Counted from the stretch's first letter, positions 1 through 8,920 are shown. The stretch: 64,000 bases of DNA from Parahalioglobus pacificus (GCF_014652275.1 NZ_BMYM01000001.1:682001-746000), one strand, 5' to 3'. The notes: generated from the sequence alone by a model not told the origin. Numbers and translations: made by a program.

Positions 1-1053
1 AACGACGCGTTCTGCTATAACGATTTCCCCGTCATTCCCGAAGCACAGGCCCTGGGTCTTATCAATAACTGTGACTATCACTATGAAGGCATCAGGCAGG
101 CCATTGCGGACCAGCCCGATTCACCGCACCAAATGGCCTTTATCACGGATCGCGGCCATGTACCCACGCTCGATGCCGGGCCAGTCAATAACACCGTGGA
201 TAACTTTATTGACGACGTGCGCGCGGGCGATCCCGCCCTGCCATTCCGACAAATCCCCGGCCTCAAAATGATGCTGATGGGCCACAGTTTTTTCCGTCCC
301 ATCGCCGAGCAGGTGCGTTACCACGCCGTACGCGCCGGCGTTGACGGGCACAGTCAGACCGTAGAGTTTTCTGGCGGCACCTCCGGTGCACCCTTGGCCC
401 TTTGGAACGATGCGGGACATCGCGCCAATGTACAGGCAGTGCTGGACTCAGGTGACGTCGACGTTTTCGGCATGACCTGTTGCGACTTCGAGCGAACCCT
501 CGAAGGGGATCCTGTGCTTAACCCTGACGGAGAACCCACGCTTCTCCTCGAGGGCTACCAGCTCTGGTTCGACTACGCACTGGCCCAAAACCCGGATACC
601 GAATTCTTCATCGGTATGCCCTGGATTGACTTTCCAACCGACTATGCGGATGCCGCCAGTTATGCAGACCTCTGGCACCGCTTCTATAACACTATTGTGC
701 TGCATGCAGTAGACGACTTACGTGCGCAGTATCCGGGGGTGACAATTTATGCCATCCCTTACGGCATGGCGGCCCTTGAGTTACGCGCGCTGTTTGAAGC
801 GGGTGAGTTGCCGGATGTGAGTAACCTGCAGGGCTCGAGCGATAGCTCTCTGTTCACAGACTACAAGGGACACGGTGGCCAGATCATCAAGGATCTGGCT
901 GAGTTGATCTGGATGGACGCGATCTACGGCGTAGACCTCGATAAGTACGCCTACGACTCCGACTACCAAACTGACCTGAAAGCGATCGCTAGGTCGATTA
1001 TGGATGCACACGACCCAAAATATAACGGGCCTAATCGACAATCAACTCACTGA
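1..1053 (+). CDS. 5'-truncated conserved protein, possibly SGNH-hydrolase-like
   Basis: The reading frame is open from the first base, so the true start lies outside the window and about 350 codons are visible. An ATG at 133 exists, but coding-like sequence continues upstream of it. The segment GHSFFRPIAEQ, followed by an FSGGTSGAP stretch and an FGMTCC stretch, resembles the block around the nucleophile of SGNH/GDSL-type hydrolase-like proteins, with GHS in place of GDS. That assignment rests on pattern memory only. The C-terminal half contains a GHGGQ segment that could supply the late His. No transmembrane segment is visible in the part present. It is followed by decayed sequence on both strands. 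Function is not established. Confidence 0.5.
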   Translation, partial: NDAFCYNDFPVIPEAQALGLINNCDYHYEGIRQAIADQPDSPHQMAFITDRGHVPTLDAGPVNNTVDNFIDDVRAGDPALPFRQIPGLKMMLMGHSFFRPIAEQVRYHAVRAGVDGHSQTVEFSGGTSGAPLALWNDAGHRANVQAVLDSGDVDVFGMTCCDFERTLEGDPVLNPDGEPTLLLEGYQLWFDYALAQNPDTEFFIGMPWIDFPTDYADAASYADLWHRFYNTIVLHAVDDLRAQYPGVTIYAIPYGMAALELRALFEAGELPDVSNLQGSSDSSLFTDYKGHGGQIIKDLAELIWMDAIYGVDLDKYAYDSDYQTDLKAIARSIMDAHDPKYNGPNRQSTH

Positions 1054-1069
1054 TAAGACACGCCGATCT

Positions 1070-1259
1070 TCACGCTTTAAAGGCCTTGTCACAGGCTGGG
1101 CGCGCCAACAAGCGCTCGACATAGTCACTGAGGTTCGGGTAAGTCTCGTCATTGGTAACACCCAAACACTTGGTCCTGGCAGGCATGCCCCAGAATGTTG
1201 ACGGCCGCTGAAAAATCGCCGATGAGGTAGTCCCTGCCCTCTATGGCTCGCTGCGTCAG
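1070..1259 (-). pseudogene. Glutathione S-transferase C-terminal fragment (frameshifted)
   Basis: On the minus strand one frame reads LTQRAIEGRDYLIGDFSAA, a typical start of the GST C-terminal helical domain. The neighbouring frame then reads ETYPNLSDYVERLLARPAC and ends KAFKA-stop at 1070-1072, a typical GST C-terminus. The two pieces are in different frames and nothing upstream resembles the N-terminal thioredoxin fold, so this is a truncated, frameshifted remnant. An intact, unrelated GST gene lies at 55698-56348. Confidence 0.6.
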
Positions 1260-1384
1260 GGGGATTCAAGCCAAGCTTCACGTTTGATGTTGTCAACCAG
1301 CAGGCCCAGCGGTTTTCTCTTGCGTCGGACACCAGCATTTAGGCGGTCGTGGCCTGGGGTGCCTATGGTTCAGGTTTACCTTAA

Positions 1385-1859
1385 GACAATTTCACAATTC
1401 ACATTTTTGCTGACGATGGTGGTGGCTCTCCTGAAGTCGTTCCACTGATCGAGTTGCCTGGCGTTGCTGTCGTGCGCGTAGACACTGAAGGACTTGAACT
1501 AGGAACTGATCCGATCTACCAATACACGTTTAACGTTGCCGCTCCGATAGCCCTGATGGGTTCCACTGACTACTGCCTATGTGTATTCAACAACACGAGT
1601 CTCGCTGGGTCATGGAGTTGGGCTAAGGGCGCTACTACCAACGATCTCCGGTGGAGTTTTGATGCGGATGGAAACGTATGGTTGTGCCCCACAACCCGAT
1701 AACTTGGCGTTTGAATTGCACGATGCTTCTATCGCTATTCCGCAGCCGAGTCCGACTACGCCCTCACAGCCGGTGCCGGCAATGCTGGTAGGTTTATTGT
1801 TGGCACTGATTCTCAGGTTTATCGCTATCGCACGAGTGTTCGCAAATCGCGGCCGGTAG
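1385..1859 (+). pseudogene. Fragment of a secreted protein with PEP/IPTL-CTERM-like sorting tail
   Basis: After a stop at 1382-1384 the frame reads DNFTIHIFADDGGG, a block seen in exported choice-of-anchor/PEP-CTERM-type proteins. It continues through a Trp-rich segment (SWSWAKG) to a stop at 1700-1702. The adjacent frame then carries on with DNLAFELHDAS, a spacer rich in Pro, Ser and Thr, and a VPAMLVGLLLALI hydrophobic segment followed by Arg residues. That is the plan of an IPTL/PEP-CTERM-like sorting signal. The N-terminal half is missing and at least one frameshift separates the pieces, so it is called a pseudogene. The sorting-tail class is uncertain. Confidence 0.5.
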
Positions 1860-1888
1860 CAAAAGTACGAATGCAGCTCCTCCGCCCT

Positions 1889-1918
1889 AATGTCCACTAT
1901 TGGCACAAAGCGGACATT
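1889..1918. repeat. Short inverted repeat (AATGTCC ... GGACATT)
   Basis: A 7-bp perfect inverted repeat brackets a 16-base centre that itself has TTG/CAA symmetry. It lies in decayed sequence after the CTERM fragment. It may be a member of a dispersed palindromic repeat family, but only one copy was noticed here. The following 1919-2057 shows no feature I can support. Confidence 0.4.
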
Positions 1919-2057
1919 CGAATCATCTCAAAATCGCGCTCAAATAAGGTCTCCTTTGAGGTGGCCGCGGTCGCCCGCTTCATCGCTTTCGCCTGAGACA
2001 TGACGTCGATCTACTCTTGTTCCAAGAGCCTCAATCATCACGGCTCTCATCGGATGT

Positions 2058-2561
2058 CTATTCGCGGCTCGCCATTTTTGCCATGTCATAGGCGCCAGAG
2101 TTTCCGGCCAGCAGTGAACTGACGAAGCTGGAGAAAGGCTGGTCAAACGCTTCACTGCCGCCCATTCGCCAGAACCATTGTCCGCCATCTGAACCCAAGA
2201 TGCTCCGGATGTCGGCACACACAATGTTCCATTGTGTTGCCGGAAGTAACGGGTCTTCGTGGAGCTGGTGCATCACCGACCAGAGATTTGCGTACTGGCC
2301 CATGTACATCATGAACTGCATGCGCTTGTCTTCCGCCAGTTCATCGGCGCTTTTCAGCCCGCGCCGCCACACAGAAGCATTGGCTTCACTCTGCGCAATC
2401 ACCATGTTGATCTCTCCCATGGCGTCGACGAAGGCATACCGTGCTTCGGCCTGCGATTGTCGATTGATACTCCGTGTCTGAATAGCAAGATAGATCAGCG
2501 TAATCAGTACGGTCACTGAGCCCAGCAATTCGCCCATCGCACCTACAGCATCCCAGTTCAT
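2058..2561 (-). CDS. Hypothetical protein with one N-terminal membrane helix
   Basis: 167 residues. The N-terminus (MNWDAVGAMGELLGS, then a VTVLITLIYLAIQ hydrophobic stretch) gives one clear transmembrane helix at about residues 10-27. It is followed by a polar, helix-rich cytoplasmic-type domain with many Gln, Glu and Met. This N-terminal pattern is common in uncharacterised proteins of marine gammaproteobacteria. No catalytic motif is visible. It stands alone between decayed sequence and the small gene at 2641. Function unknown. Confidence 0.6.
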   Translation of the reverse strand: MNWDAVGAMGELLGSVTVLITLIYLAIQTRSINRQSQAEARYAFVDAMGEINMVIAQSEANASVWRRGLKSADELAEDKRMQFMMYMGQYANLWSVMHQLHEDPLLPATQWNIVCADIRSILGSDGGQWFWRMGGSEAFDQPFSSFVSSLLAGNSGAYDMAKMASRE

Positions 2562-2640
2562 GGCCCACCTCCAATGTGTGATTCTTGGGCTCAGTCACTA
2601 TACGGCCAAGCATGAGGTTATTTCGAGAGGTGCTGAGACG

Positions 2641-2892
2641 TTAGCGCTGCTTGTACTGTGTGGGGCAGTAGCCGCGCGAGACGTCCGGGCTGCGCAGGCT
2701 TCTGTGTTTGGTGTTCCGGCCTGACACGCGTGCGCGCCAGCGCTTGAAAGAGGCCGGTTTCAGCTGTCGCCGCATAAAGTTAATGACATCGCTCTCATCC
2801 AGCCCAAACTGCTGTTCAATAGCTTCAAAGGGTGTTCTGTCTTCCCAGGCCATCTCGATGATTCGCGATTGCTCGTCGTCAGAAAATGTCAT
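2641..2892 (-). CDS. TIGR03643 family small protein
   Basis: 83 residues. The block IIEMAWEDRTPFEAIEQQFG followed by MRRQLKPASFKRWRARV and GRNTKH is the hallmark of the TIGR03643 family. It looks like a small helix-turn-helix-like basic protein whose function is unknown. Length agrees with the family, with a slightly longer basic C-terminal tail here. It follows the thiolase gene in the same direction but is separated from it by an intrinsic terminator, so it is probably transcribed separately. Confidence 0.75.
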   Translation of the reverse strand: MTFSDDEQSRIIEMAWEDRTPFEAIEQQFGLDESDVINFMRRQLKPASFKRWRARVSGRNTKHRSLRSPDVSRGYCPTQYKQR

Positions 2893-2973
2893 AGCGGCTG
2901 AATGATTGTGAATTGATAGCAGAGAAAGATACGTGCGTGGCGTCTGATTGGAGCTTTAATGCGCGGGTGCACA

Positions 2974-3003
2974 ACAAAAAACGGGGCCAGAAGGCCCCGT
3001 TTG
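2974..3003 (-). terminator. Intrinsic terminator after the thiolase gene
   Basis: On the minus strand a 9-bp stem (AACGGGGCC / GGCCCCGTT, loop TTCT) is followed by TTTTTGT. It lies about 20 bases past the thiolase stop and fits a rho-independent terminator for the 3023-5034 (possibly to 6073) transcription unit. Confidence 0.85.
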
Positions 3004-3022
3004 AACTAACGCTCAGCGCGGT

Positions 3023-4258
3023 TTACATACGCTCAATGATCACTGCGGGCGCCATGCCACCCGCGGCACACATGGTCACCAGACCATACTTGCCGTCGCG
3101 ACGCTCAAGCTCATCCAGAATCGTGCCGATCAGGATGGAGCCAGTGGCGCCAATGGGGTGACCCAGTGCCATCGCACCGCCGTTCACGTTCACTTTGTCG
3201 CGATCCAGGTTCAGGTCACGCTGGAACTTCTCGGAAACAACCGCGAACGCTTCGTTGATCTCCCACAGATCGATATCGTCTGGAGTCAGGCCAGCTTTCT
3301 CCAGCACTCGCTTGGCAGCCGGTACGGGGCCGTTGAGCATCAGAGTAGGGCAGTCGCCCATGTTGGCCATGGCAACGATCCGTGCACGTGGTTTCCAGCC
3401 CTGCTTCTGTGCGTAGTCAGGTGACGCCAGCACCACGGCAGCGGCACCATCAACCACGCCGGAACTGTTACCCGCGTGATGGAAGTGTTTGACCTCCAAA
3501 TCCGGATACACCTGGTTAATCATCTTACGGTAGGTAGTACCTGCCTCGTCCAGCGGGAAGTCCGCCATGGCCTCAAAGGAGGGCTTGAGCTCAGCCAGGC
3601 TCTCTGCGGTCGTGCCAGGGCGCGGGAACTCTTCCTTATCGAGGGCCAGGCTGCCGTCGGTGGCGTACACGGGGATCAGGCTGCGCTCGAAGTAACCTTT
3701 CTCGATAGCGTTTGCCGCGCGCTTCTGCGACTCGGCTGCATGAGCATCCAGCGCTTCCCGGGGAATGCCTTCCTTAGACGCGATGGCATCGCCACATACA
3801 CCCTGGTGAGGCTGCGGGTGGATGGCGCGCAGGGCTTCGTTGCCATTGTCCAGGAAGGGGTTGGGGGGCAGCCCGTCTTCGCCAAAGGTCGACATCATCT
3901 CGGCGCCGCCGGCGATCACCAGATCTTCTGAACCGGACATTACGTTCATCGCGGCAAGGTTTACCGAGGTAATGCCTGAACCGCAGAAACGGTCCAGCGT
4001 CACGCCGGAGGAGCGGATATCAAAGCCCGCTTCCAGTGCCGCCATACGAGCGAGGTCGCCTGACTGACGGCCACGCTGGGAGCTGGTACCAAAAATCACG
4101 TCGCCCACTTCTTCTGTCTTGATGCCATTGCGCTCAACAATCGCTTTCAGGACAGTGGCACCCAGGTGTTGTGGGTGTTGGTCGGCCAGTGATCCCTTGC
4201 CTTTTTTGCCAATGCCACGGGGTGTGCGGCAGGCGTCTATGATCCAGGCTTCAGCCAT
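3023..4258 (-). CDS. Acetyl-CoA acetyltransferase (thiolase)
   Basis: 411 residues, the usual length for degradative or biosynthetic thiolases. It condenses or cleaves 3-ketoacyl-CoA with CoA in the cytoplasm. Catalytic features are in place: nucleophilic Cys92 in DRFCGSG, NEAF at 335-338, His367 in GHPIGATG and the second Cys397 in CAAGGM. The start is supported by AAGGAG about 7 bases upstream of ATG 4258. It follows an enoyl-CoA hydratase gene by 11 bases, and a terminator closes the unit. Context points to beta-oxidation. The exact chain-length or branched-chain preference cannot be read from sequence. Confidence 0.9.
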   Translation of the reverse strand: MAEAWIIDACRTPRGIGKKGKGSLADQHPQHLGATVLKAIVERNGIKTEEVGDVIFGTSSQRGRQSGDLARMAALEAGFDIRSSGVTLDRFCGSGITSVNLAAMNVMSGSEDLVIAGGAEMMSTFGEDGLPPNPFLDNGNEALRAIHPQPHQGVCGDAIASKEGIPREALDAHAAESQKRAANAIEKGYFERSLIPVYATDGSLALDKEEFPRPGTTAESLAELKPSFEAMADFPLDEAGTTYRKMINQVYPDLEVKHFHHAGNSSGVVDGAAAVVLASPDYAQKQGWKPRARIVAMANMGDCPTLMLNGPVPAAKRVLEKAGLTPDDIDLWEINEAFAVVSEKFQRDLNLDRDKVNVNGGAMALGHPIGATGSILIGTILDELERRDGKYGLVTMCAAGGMAPAVIIERM

Positions 4259-4269
4259 GGTTGCTCTCC

Positions 4270-5034
4270 TTATTTACCTTTCCAGTTGGGGGCGCGCTTC
4301 TCGGCGAAGGCAGTGGCGCCTTCAATGGCATCTTCGCTGGTGAACACGGGCATAACGATGTCGTTCTGCTTGCCGAACATTTCGTCGGTGTTCCAGTCCT
4401 GGGCAGAGGCCACAACGCGCTTGGAGGCGGCTACGGCCAGCGGGCCGTTGGCTGCGATCTTCGCAGCCAGAGCCTTGGCGCCGTCCAGTGCGCTACCCGA
4501 GGCAACTACTTCGTTGATCAGGCCCAGTTCTGCAGCACGCTGTGAGCTGATGAAATCACCGGTCAGCGCCAGTTCCATAGCAATGCGCGAGGGAATCTGC
4601 TTGGGCAGTTTTACCAGGCCGCCTGCGGCGGCTGCGAGGCCACGCTTCACTTCGGGAATGCCAAATTTTGAATCATCCGCGGCTACGATCAGGTCGCAGC
4701 TGATGGCCAGTTCAAACCCGCCAGCCAGTGCGTAACCTTCAACGGCCGCAATCAGTGGTTTCGCGCACAGGTACTCAGTCAGGCCCGCGAAGCCGCGGCC
4801 TTCGATATTTGGTGTTTCACCGCTCACGAACGCCTTCAGGTCCATACCCGAGCAGAACGTGCCGCCAGCGCCGGTGAGTACACCGACGCGCAGGTCCGGA
4901 TTGCTCTCCAGTTCGTCAATGGCAGCGGCAACGCCTTCGGCCAGCGCCTTGTTCGCGGCATTCTTGGCCTCTGGGCGGTTCAGGGTGATGACAAGTACGC
5001 CATCTTCGGCGCTGGTCAGTACGACATCGGACAT
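4270..5034 (-). CDS. Enoyl-CoA hydratase/isomerase (crotonase family)
   Basis: 254 residues with the crotonase fold throughout: the oxyanion-hole segments are around GTFCSGMDLKAF and EGYALAGGFELAISCDL, and the C-terminus NWKGK is typical. It hydrates trans-2-enoyl-CoA or isomerises it. In the active-site region the sequence is FGIPEVKRGLAAAAGG. The position used by one catalytic Glu in classical hydratases (NPEF/IPEV) holds Glu, while the later one is Ala-rich, so isomerase or other crotonase chemistry remains possible. The start has a GGAGA ribosome-binding site. It sits between thiolase and a phosphotransferase in one minus-strand unit. Confidence 0.85.
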   Translation of the reverse strand: MSDVVLTSAEDGVLVITLNRPEAKNAANKALAEGVAAAIDELESNPDLRVGVLTGAGGTFCSGMDLKAFVSGETPNIEGRGFAGLTEYLCAKPLIAAVEGYALAGGFELAISCDLIVAADDSKFGIPEVKRGLAAAAGGLVKLPKQIPSRIAMELALTGDFISSQRAAELGLINEVVASGSALDGAKALAAKIAANGPLAVAASKRVVASAQDWNTDEMFGKQNDIVMPVFTSEDAIEGATAFAEKRAPNWKGK

Positions 5035-5053
5035 GGTGTTGTCTCCGGTTAGG

Positions 5054-6073
5054 TTAATCGATCAGTGATACGCCGAACTGCGCCAGGGGCTCAACCATTG
5101 CGCCCTTGGCCTCGGCTTCAGCGCTGGAGGCAGTGCCAATCAGCGCGCGTTTTTTGACGCCCTGCAGAATCGCCGCGAGGCGGAAGAAGCAGAACACCAG
5201 ATAAAAATTCCAATTGTCTATGCCGTCGCGCCCGGTGCGCTCGCAGTAGCGTGCGATGTATTCCTCGTCGCTGGGAATACCAAAAGCCGCGCGGTCGATC
5301 TCGGCCATGCCTTTCATGCCGCCATTGCCGGGGAGCTGCCAGGCCATCACTTGGTATGCCAGGTCTGCCAGCGGATGGCCCAGTGTAGAAAGCTCCCAGT
5401 CCAGCACCGCAATAATGCGTGGCTCGGTGGGGTGGAACATCACGTTGTCCAGGCGGTAATCGCCGTGTACCAGCCCACTGACGCCGTCGTCTGCCGGCAT
5501 ATTGGCAGGCAGCCATTCAATGAGACGCTCCATGGCGGGGCTGTGCTCGGTTTCAGACGCGCGGTACTGCTTGGTCCAGCGGCTTACCTGTCTCTCGAAG
5601 TAATTGCCGGGACGGCCATAATCAGATAAACCGACGGCATCCGGGTCTACCATATGCAGCGCTGCGAGAACGCGGTTCATGTCGTCGTAGATCGCCGTGC
5701 GCTCGTCGTTATCGCTAATCTCAGGCAGGCTGGGGTCCCAGAACACGCGCCCATCCAGGTACTCCATCACATAGAACATGGAGCCAATGACGGAGTTGTC
5801 CTCACACAGGGCGTAGGTTTGCGGAACGGGCACATCGGTATCCGCCAGGGCCGAGATCACTCGAAACTCGCGATCCACAGCGTGTGCACTGGCCAGCAGT
5901 TCACCCGGTGGTTTGCGGCGCAGCACATAATCACGGCCGCCCGCTGACAGTTTGAAGGTTGGGTTGGACTGCCCGCCGGCGAATTTCTCTGCGGATAGTG
6001 TGCCGCTGAAGCCGGGCACGGCCTCGGCGAGGTAGTCCTGAAGGCGGGATGTATCGAGGTTCTGTGTGCTCAT
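5054..6073 (-). CDS. Phosphotransferase family protein (APH/ACAD10-like)
   Basis: 339 residues from the preferred start. A longer frame reaches 6202, but its first 43 residues look non-coding (Cys/Arg-rich), whereas ATG 6073 has AGGA 7 bases upstream and gives a family-like N-terminus. Kinase-fold motifs are visible: the VLRRKPPG strand with the ATP-binding Lys region, the Brenner-type loop LVHGDYRLDNVMFH, and AVLDWELSTLGHP supplying the metal-binding Asp. This group is related to the kinase-like domain of human ACAD10 and is often found beside acyl-CoA dehydrogenases and ligases. It may phosphorylate a hydroxyacyl substrate. It is divergent from the acyl-CoA ligase at 6279. Confidence 0.8.
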   Translation of the reverse strand: MSTQNLDTSRLQDYLAEAVPGFSGTLSAEKFAGGQSNPTFKLSAGGRDYVLRRKPPGELLASAHAVDREFRVISALADTDVPVPQTYALCEDNSVIGSMFYVMEYLDGRVFWDPSLPEISDNDERTAIYDDMNRVLAALHMVDPDAVGLSDYGRPGNYFERQVSRWTKQYRASETEHSPAMERLIEWLPANMPADDGVSGLVHGDYRLDNVMFHPTEPRIIAVLDWELSTLGHPLADLAYQVMAWQLPGNGGMKGMAEIDRAAFGIPSDEEYIARYCERTGRDGIDNWNFYLVFCFFRLAAILQGVKKRALIGTASSAEAEAKGAMVEPLAQFGVSLID

Positions 6074-6278
6074 AATAATCCTGGTGCAATGGCTGACTTC
6101 TGCACGACAGCGCGACAGTCTGTGTGCTGCCGCTGGTGCCGACAATGACAGCGGGCAACAAAAAAATAGACCACAAATGACAGTGCGCAAATTCCTGTAC
6201 ATGGCGCCTGATCACCATTGAGTAGGCGGCGCGCTGGGGATATGCTGCGTGCTCCCAATCGGTACAACAGGGTAAATA

Positions 6279-7979
6279 ATGTATAAGGAATTGAAGGAAG
6301 CCTGGGCTGAGCTGACGGCGCCAGGACAAATGTTTGAAATCGCAGAAATTGATATTCGTGGTGTAACCAATCGCACTTACGCGAATGCGCCCGGAACACT
6401 GAAAGATGTGTGGGCGATGGCGGCTGGCCACGGTGACAAAGAGTACCTGGTCTACAATGATGAGCGCTGCACTTACGCGCAGTCTCAGGCCTATGTCGCT
6501 TCTATCGCCAATTGGCTTGCTTCACAGGGCGTGAAGCCCGGCGATCGCGTCGCGATTGCCATGCGTAACTATCCCGAGTGGATGTTGGCCTACTGGGCAA
6601 TCACTTCAATGGGTGCGGTTGTTGTAGGCATGAACGCCTGGTGGGTACCGCACGAGATGCATTACGGCCTTGAAGACTCAGCGCCCAAGGTCATGATTTG
6701 CGACGTAGAGCGCCTGCAGCGCTTTGAAGAGATTCGCGCAGACTTCCCCGACCTGATCGTCACTGCGGTGCGGCTGGAGAATGAGGCGCCTGAGGGTGTG
6801 ATTGACTGGGTTGAGGTCATCAATAGCCCCGCCGAGATGCCGGCAGCCGATATCGATCCCGATGACGATGCCTGTGTGTTTTATACCTCCGGCACCACGG
6901 GCCGTCCCAAGGGCGCGCAGCTGACACACCGGGGCTGTGTTAACAACGTTATGAATTTGGTGTTTGCCAACATGGTACAGCCGCTGGCGCTGGCAAAGGC
7001 GAGTGGCAGCACTGATGCGCCGGCGGGTGAGGCTCCGGCTGTCTCCGCGCTGGTAGCCACACCCCTGTTTCACGTCACCGCCAATAACTGCGTTGCACAA
7101 ACCGCCACGATCGCCGGCGGCAAACTGGTGCATATGTATAAGTGGGACGCGACAGAGGCCCTGAAGCTGATTGAGCAGGAGCAAATCACCACCTTCAGCG
7201 CGGTGCCTATGATGGCCCGTGAGGTGATGATGCACCCGGACTTTGAATCGACGGACACTTCATCGCTGAAGATGCTGGGTGGCGGCGGTGCTGCCATGCA
7301 GCCCGACCTGGTGGAGAAGGTGGGCCAGAAAATGGCGAACGCCCAGCCCGGCACCGGCTACGGCATGACGGAAACCTGCGGTGTGATTTCGTCGGTATCC
7401 TCGGCGTTCTTCCAGGACAAACCGACCAGCTGTGGTCCTCCCGTTCCCACGCTGGAAGCCAAATGTGTCAACGAGGCCGGTGAAACATTACCTCCGGGTG
7501 AGATCGGTGAGCTGTGGGTAAAAGGCTCCAACGTGATCAAGGGCTATATCAACCGGCCCGAGGCGACGGCTGAATCCATCACCGACGGTTGGCTGCACAC
7601 GGGCGATGTGGCCTTCATCGATGAGGAAGGTTTCATCTTCCTGGTGGATCGCGCCAAGGACATGGTGTTGCGCGGCGGCGAGAATGTGTACTGCGCAGAG
7701 GTAGAGAACGCGCTATTCAGCTATGACGGAGTTGCCGAGTGCGTTGCGTTTGCCGTGCCCGATGACCGACTTGGCGAGGAAGTGGGTGCCGCAATCTATG
7801 TGGCGCCGGGTGACACTGTGGATGTCGAAGCCCTCAGGGGTCACTGCAAAGGGCTGCTGGCACCGTATAAAGTACCGCGCTATGTTTGGTTGTTGACCGA
7901 GCCATTGCCGCGCAATGCCAATGGCAAGTTCCTGAAGCGCGAACTTCGCGACTCGCTGGCGGTAGAAGACGCTGCCTGA
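6279..7979 (+). CDS. Acyl-CoA synthetase (class I adenylate-forming enzyme)
   Basis: 566 residues. It activates a carboxylic acid to the acyl-CoA through an acyl-adenylate. The AMP-binding P-loop is FYTSGTTGRPKGAQLTH. The A5 motif is GYGMTETCG, the hinge region is TGDVAFIDEEGFIFLVDRAK, and the C-terminal catalytic Lys is in PRNANGKFLKREL. A small Ala/Gly/Ser-rich insertion (about residues 235-255, ASGSTDAPAGEAP) interrupts the large domain. ATG 6279 is preceded by AGGGTA. It is divergent from the phosphotransferase across about 205 bases that should hold both promoters. The substrate (fatty, branched or cyclic acid) cannot be set from sequence. Confidence 0.9.
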   Translation: MYKELKEAWAELTAPGQMFEIAEIDIRGVTNRTYANAPGTLKDVWAMAAGHGDKEYLVYNDERCTYAQSQAYVASIANWLASQGVKPGDRVAIAMRNYPEWMLAYWAITSMGAVVVGMNAWWVPHEMHYGLEDSAPKVMICDVERLQRFEEIRADFPDLIVTAVRLENEAPEGVIDWVEVINSPAEMPAADIDPDDDACVFYTSGTTGRPKGAQLTHRGCVNNVMNLVFANMVQPLALAKASGSTDAPAGEAPAVSALVATPLFHVTANNCVAQTATIAGGKLVHMYKWDATEALKLIEQEQITTFSAVPMMAREVMMHPDFESTDTSSLKMLGGGGAAMQPDLVEKVGQKMANAQPGTGYGMTETCGVISSVSSAFFQDKPTSCGPPVPTLEAKCVNEAGETLPPGEIGELWVKGSNVIKGYINRPEATAESITDGWLHTGDVAFIDEEGFIFLVDRAKDMVLRGGENVYCAEVENALFSYDGVAECVAFAVPDDRLGEEVGAAIYVAPGDTVDVEALRGHCKGLLAPYKVPRYVWLLTEPLPRNANGKFLKRELRDSLAVEDAA

Positions 7980-7988
7980 TCGACTCTC

Positions 7989-8010
7989 AGTGCCTGCGTG
8001 TGCAGGCACT
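7989..8010 (+). terminator. Terminator-like hairpin between convergent genes
   Basis: A 9-bp perfect stem (AGTGCCTGC / GCAGGCACT) with a GTGT loop lies 10 bases past the ligase stop and 36 bases before the fpr stop. It lacks a strong T-run on either strand, so it may be a weak bidirectional terminator. Confidence 0.5.
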
Positions 8011-8045
8011 GTTAGTACAACCATCCAGGCGTGCTTGAGGCGCGC

Positions 8046-8819
8046 CTAGCTCTCTACAAAGGCGCGCTCAATTGCGTAGTGCGCCATCTTTCCCTGACGG
8101 GATTCCTCGAAACCATGACGATCCAGCAGGGCGCAGAAATCCTTGAGCATGCTTGGGCTGCCACACAGCATAAAGCGGTCCTGTTCGGGATCCAGCGCCT
8201 CCAACCCCAATGACTGCTGCAGAGTGCCACTGTCGATCAGGTCAGTGAGTCTGCCGGTGTTGCGGTAGGGCTCCCGGGTGACGGTGGGGTAGTACAGCAG
8301 TTTCTCTTTAACGGTCTCACCTAGGTACTCGTCCCGGGGCAACTCGTGATGGATGAGATCCTGATAGGCCAGTTCTGAGGCATAGCGGACGCCATGCGCC
8401 AACACGATATGGTCGTAGTTGTCGTAGATCTCAGGATCTTTAATGATGCTGATAAAGGGCGCTAAGCCAGTACCGGTACCCACCAGATAGAGGTTGCGTC
8501 CAGGTAAGAGATTGTCCTGTACCAGTGTGCCGGTGGGCTTGCTGTTTACGAGTACTTCGTCCCCGACCCGAATGTTCTGCAGCTTTGACGTCAGCGGGCC
8601 GTCCGGCACCTTGATGCTGAAGAATTCCAGCTCATCCTCGTAGTTGGCGCTGGCAATGCTATAGGCGCGCAGCAATGGCTTGCCTTCATCGGCAAGGCCA
8701 ATCATGGTGAAGTGGCCATTCTTAAACTTAAAGCCCGCGTCGCGCGTTGTTCGGAAACTGAACAGGCGATCTGTCCAGTGATGCACTGAGGTGACTTGCT
8801 CGGTCCTTAGCTGTGCCAT
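8046..8819 (-). CDS. fpr: Ferredoxin--NADP(+) reductase
   Basis: 257 residues, as for bacterial subclass FPRs of 255-260. It moves electrons between NADPH and ferredoxin or flavodoxin. Visible motifs are the FAD-binding RAYSIAS, the NADP-binding GTGTGLAPF and the NADP-site LCGSPSML near residue 217. The C-terminus ends in FVES, close to the usual short aromatic-containing tail. It is divergent from a FinR-type LysR regulator. In Pseudomonas the same pair is known, with FinR activating fpr under oxidative stress. Cysteine and redox control here is inferred from that arrangement. Confidence 0.92.
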   Translation of the reverse strand: MAQLRTEQVTSVHHWTDRLFSFRTTRDAGFKFKNGHFTMIGLADEGKPLLRAYSIASANYEDELEFFSIKVPDGPLTSKLQNIRVGDEVLVNSKPTGTLVQDNLLPGRNLYLVGTGTGLAPFISIIKDPEIYDNYDHIVLAHGVRYASELAYQDLIHHELPRDEYLGETVKEKLLYYPTVTREPYRNTGRLTDLIDSGTLQQSLGLEALDPEQDRFMLCGSPSMLKDFCALLDRHGFEESRQGKMAHYAIERAFVES

Positions 8820-8866
8820 TTCGGGTGCTCATTTCATTGAATTCGGCGTCATCATAGGGCTGTCCG

Positions 8867-8920
8867 ATATATTGATAAAACGGTTAATATCGATAATATA
8901 AATCGTATTAATCGATATAG
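8867..8920. promoter_or_regulatory. Likely FinR operator/promoter region between fpr and finR
   Basis: An AT-rich stretch contains ATATCGAT (8887-8894) and its exact inverse ATCGATAT (8911-8918) with a 16-base spacer, plus a related ATATTGAT at 8869-8876. Repeated dyads of this kind between a LysR gene and its divergent target fit LysR-type binding sites. The assignment to FinR is inference. Confidence 0.5.

Noticed and set aside
6074-6202. 43-residue N-terminal extension of the phosphotransferase
   Set aside because: Looks somewhat like a signal peptide, but the enzyme family is cytoplasmic and ATG 6073 has a good AGGA site.
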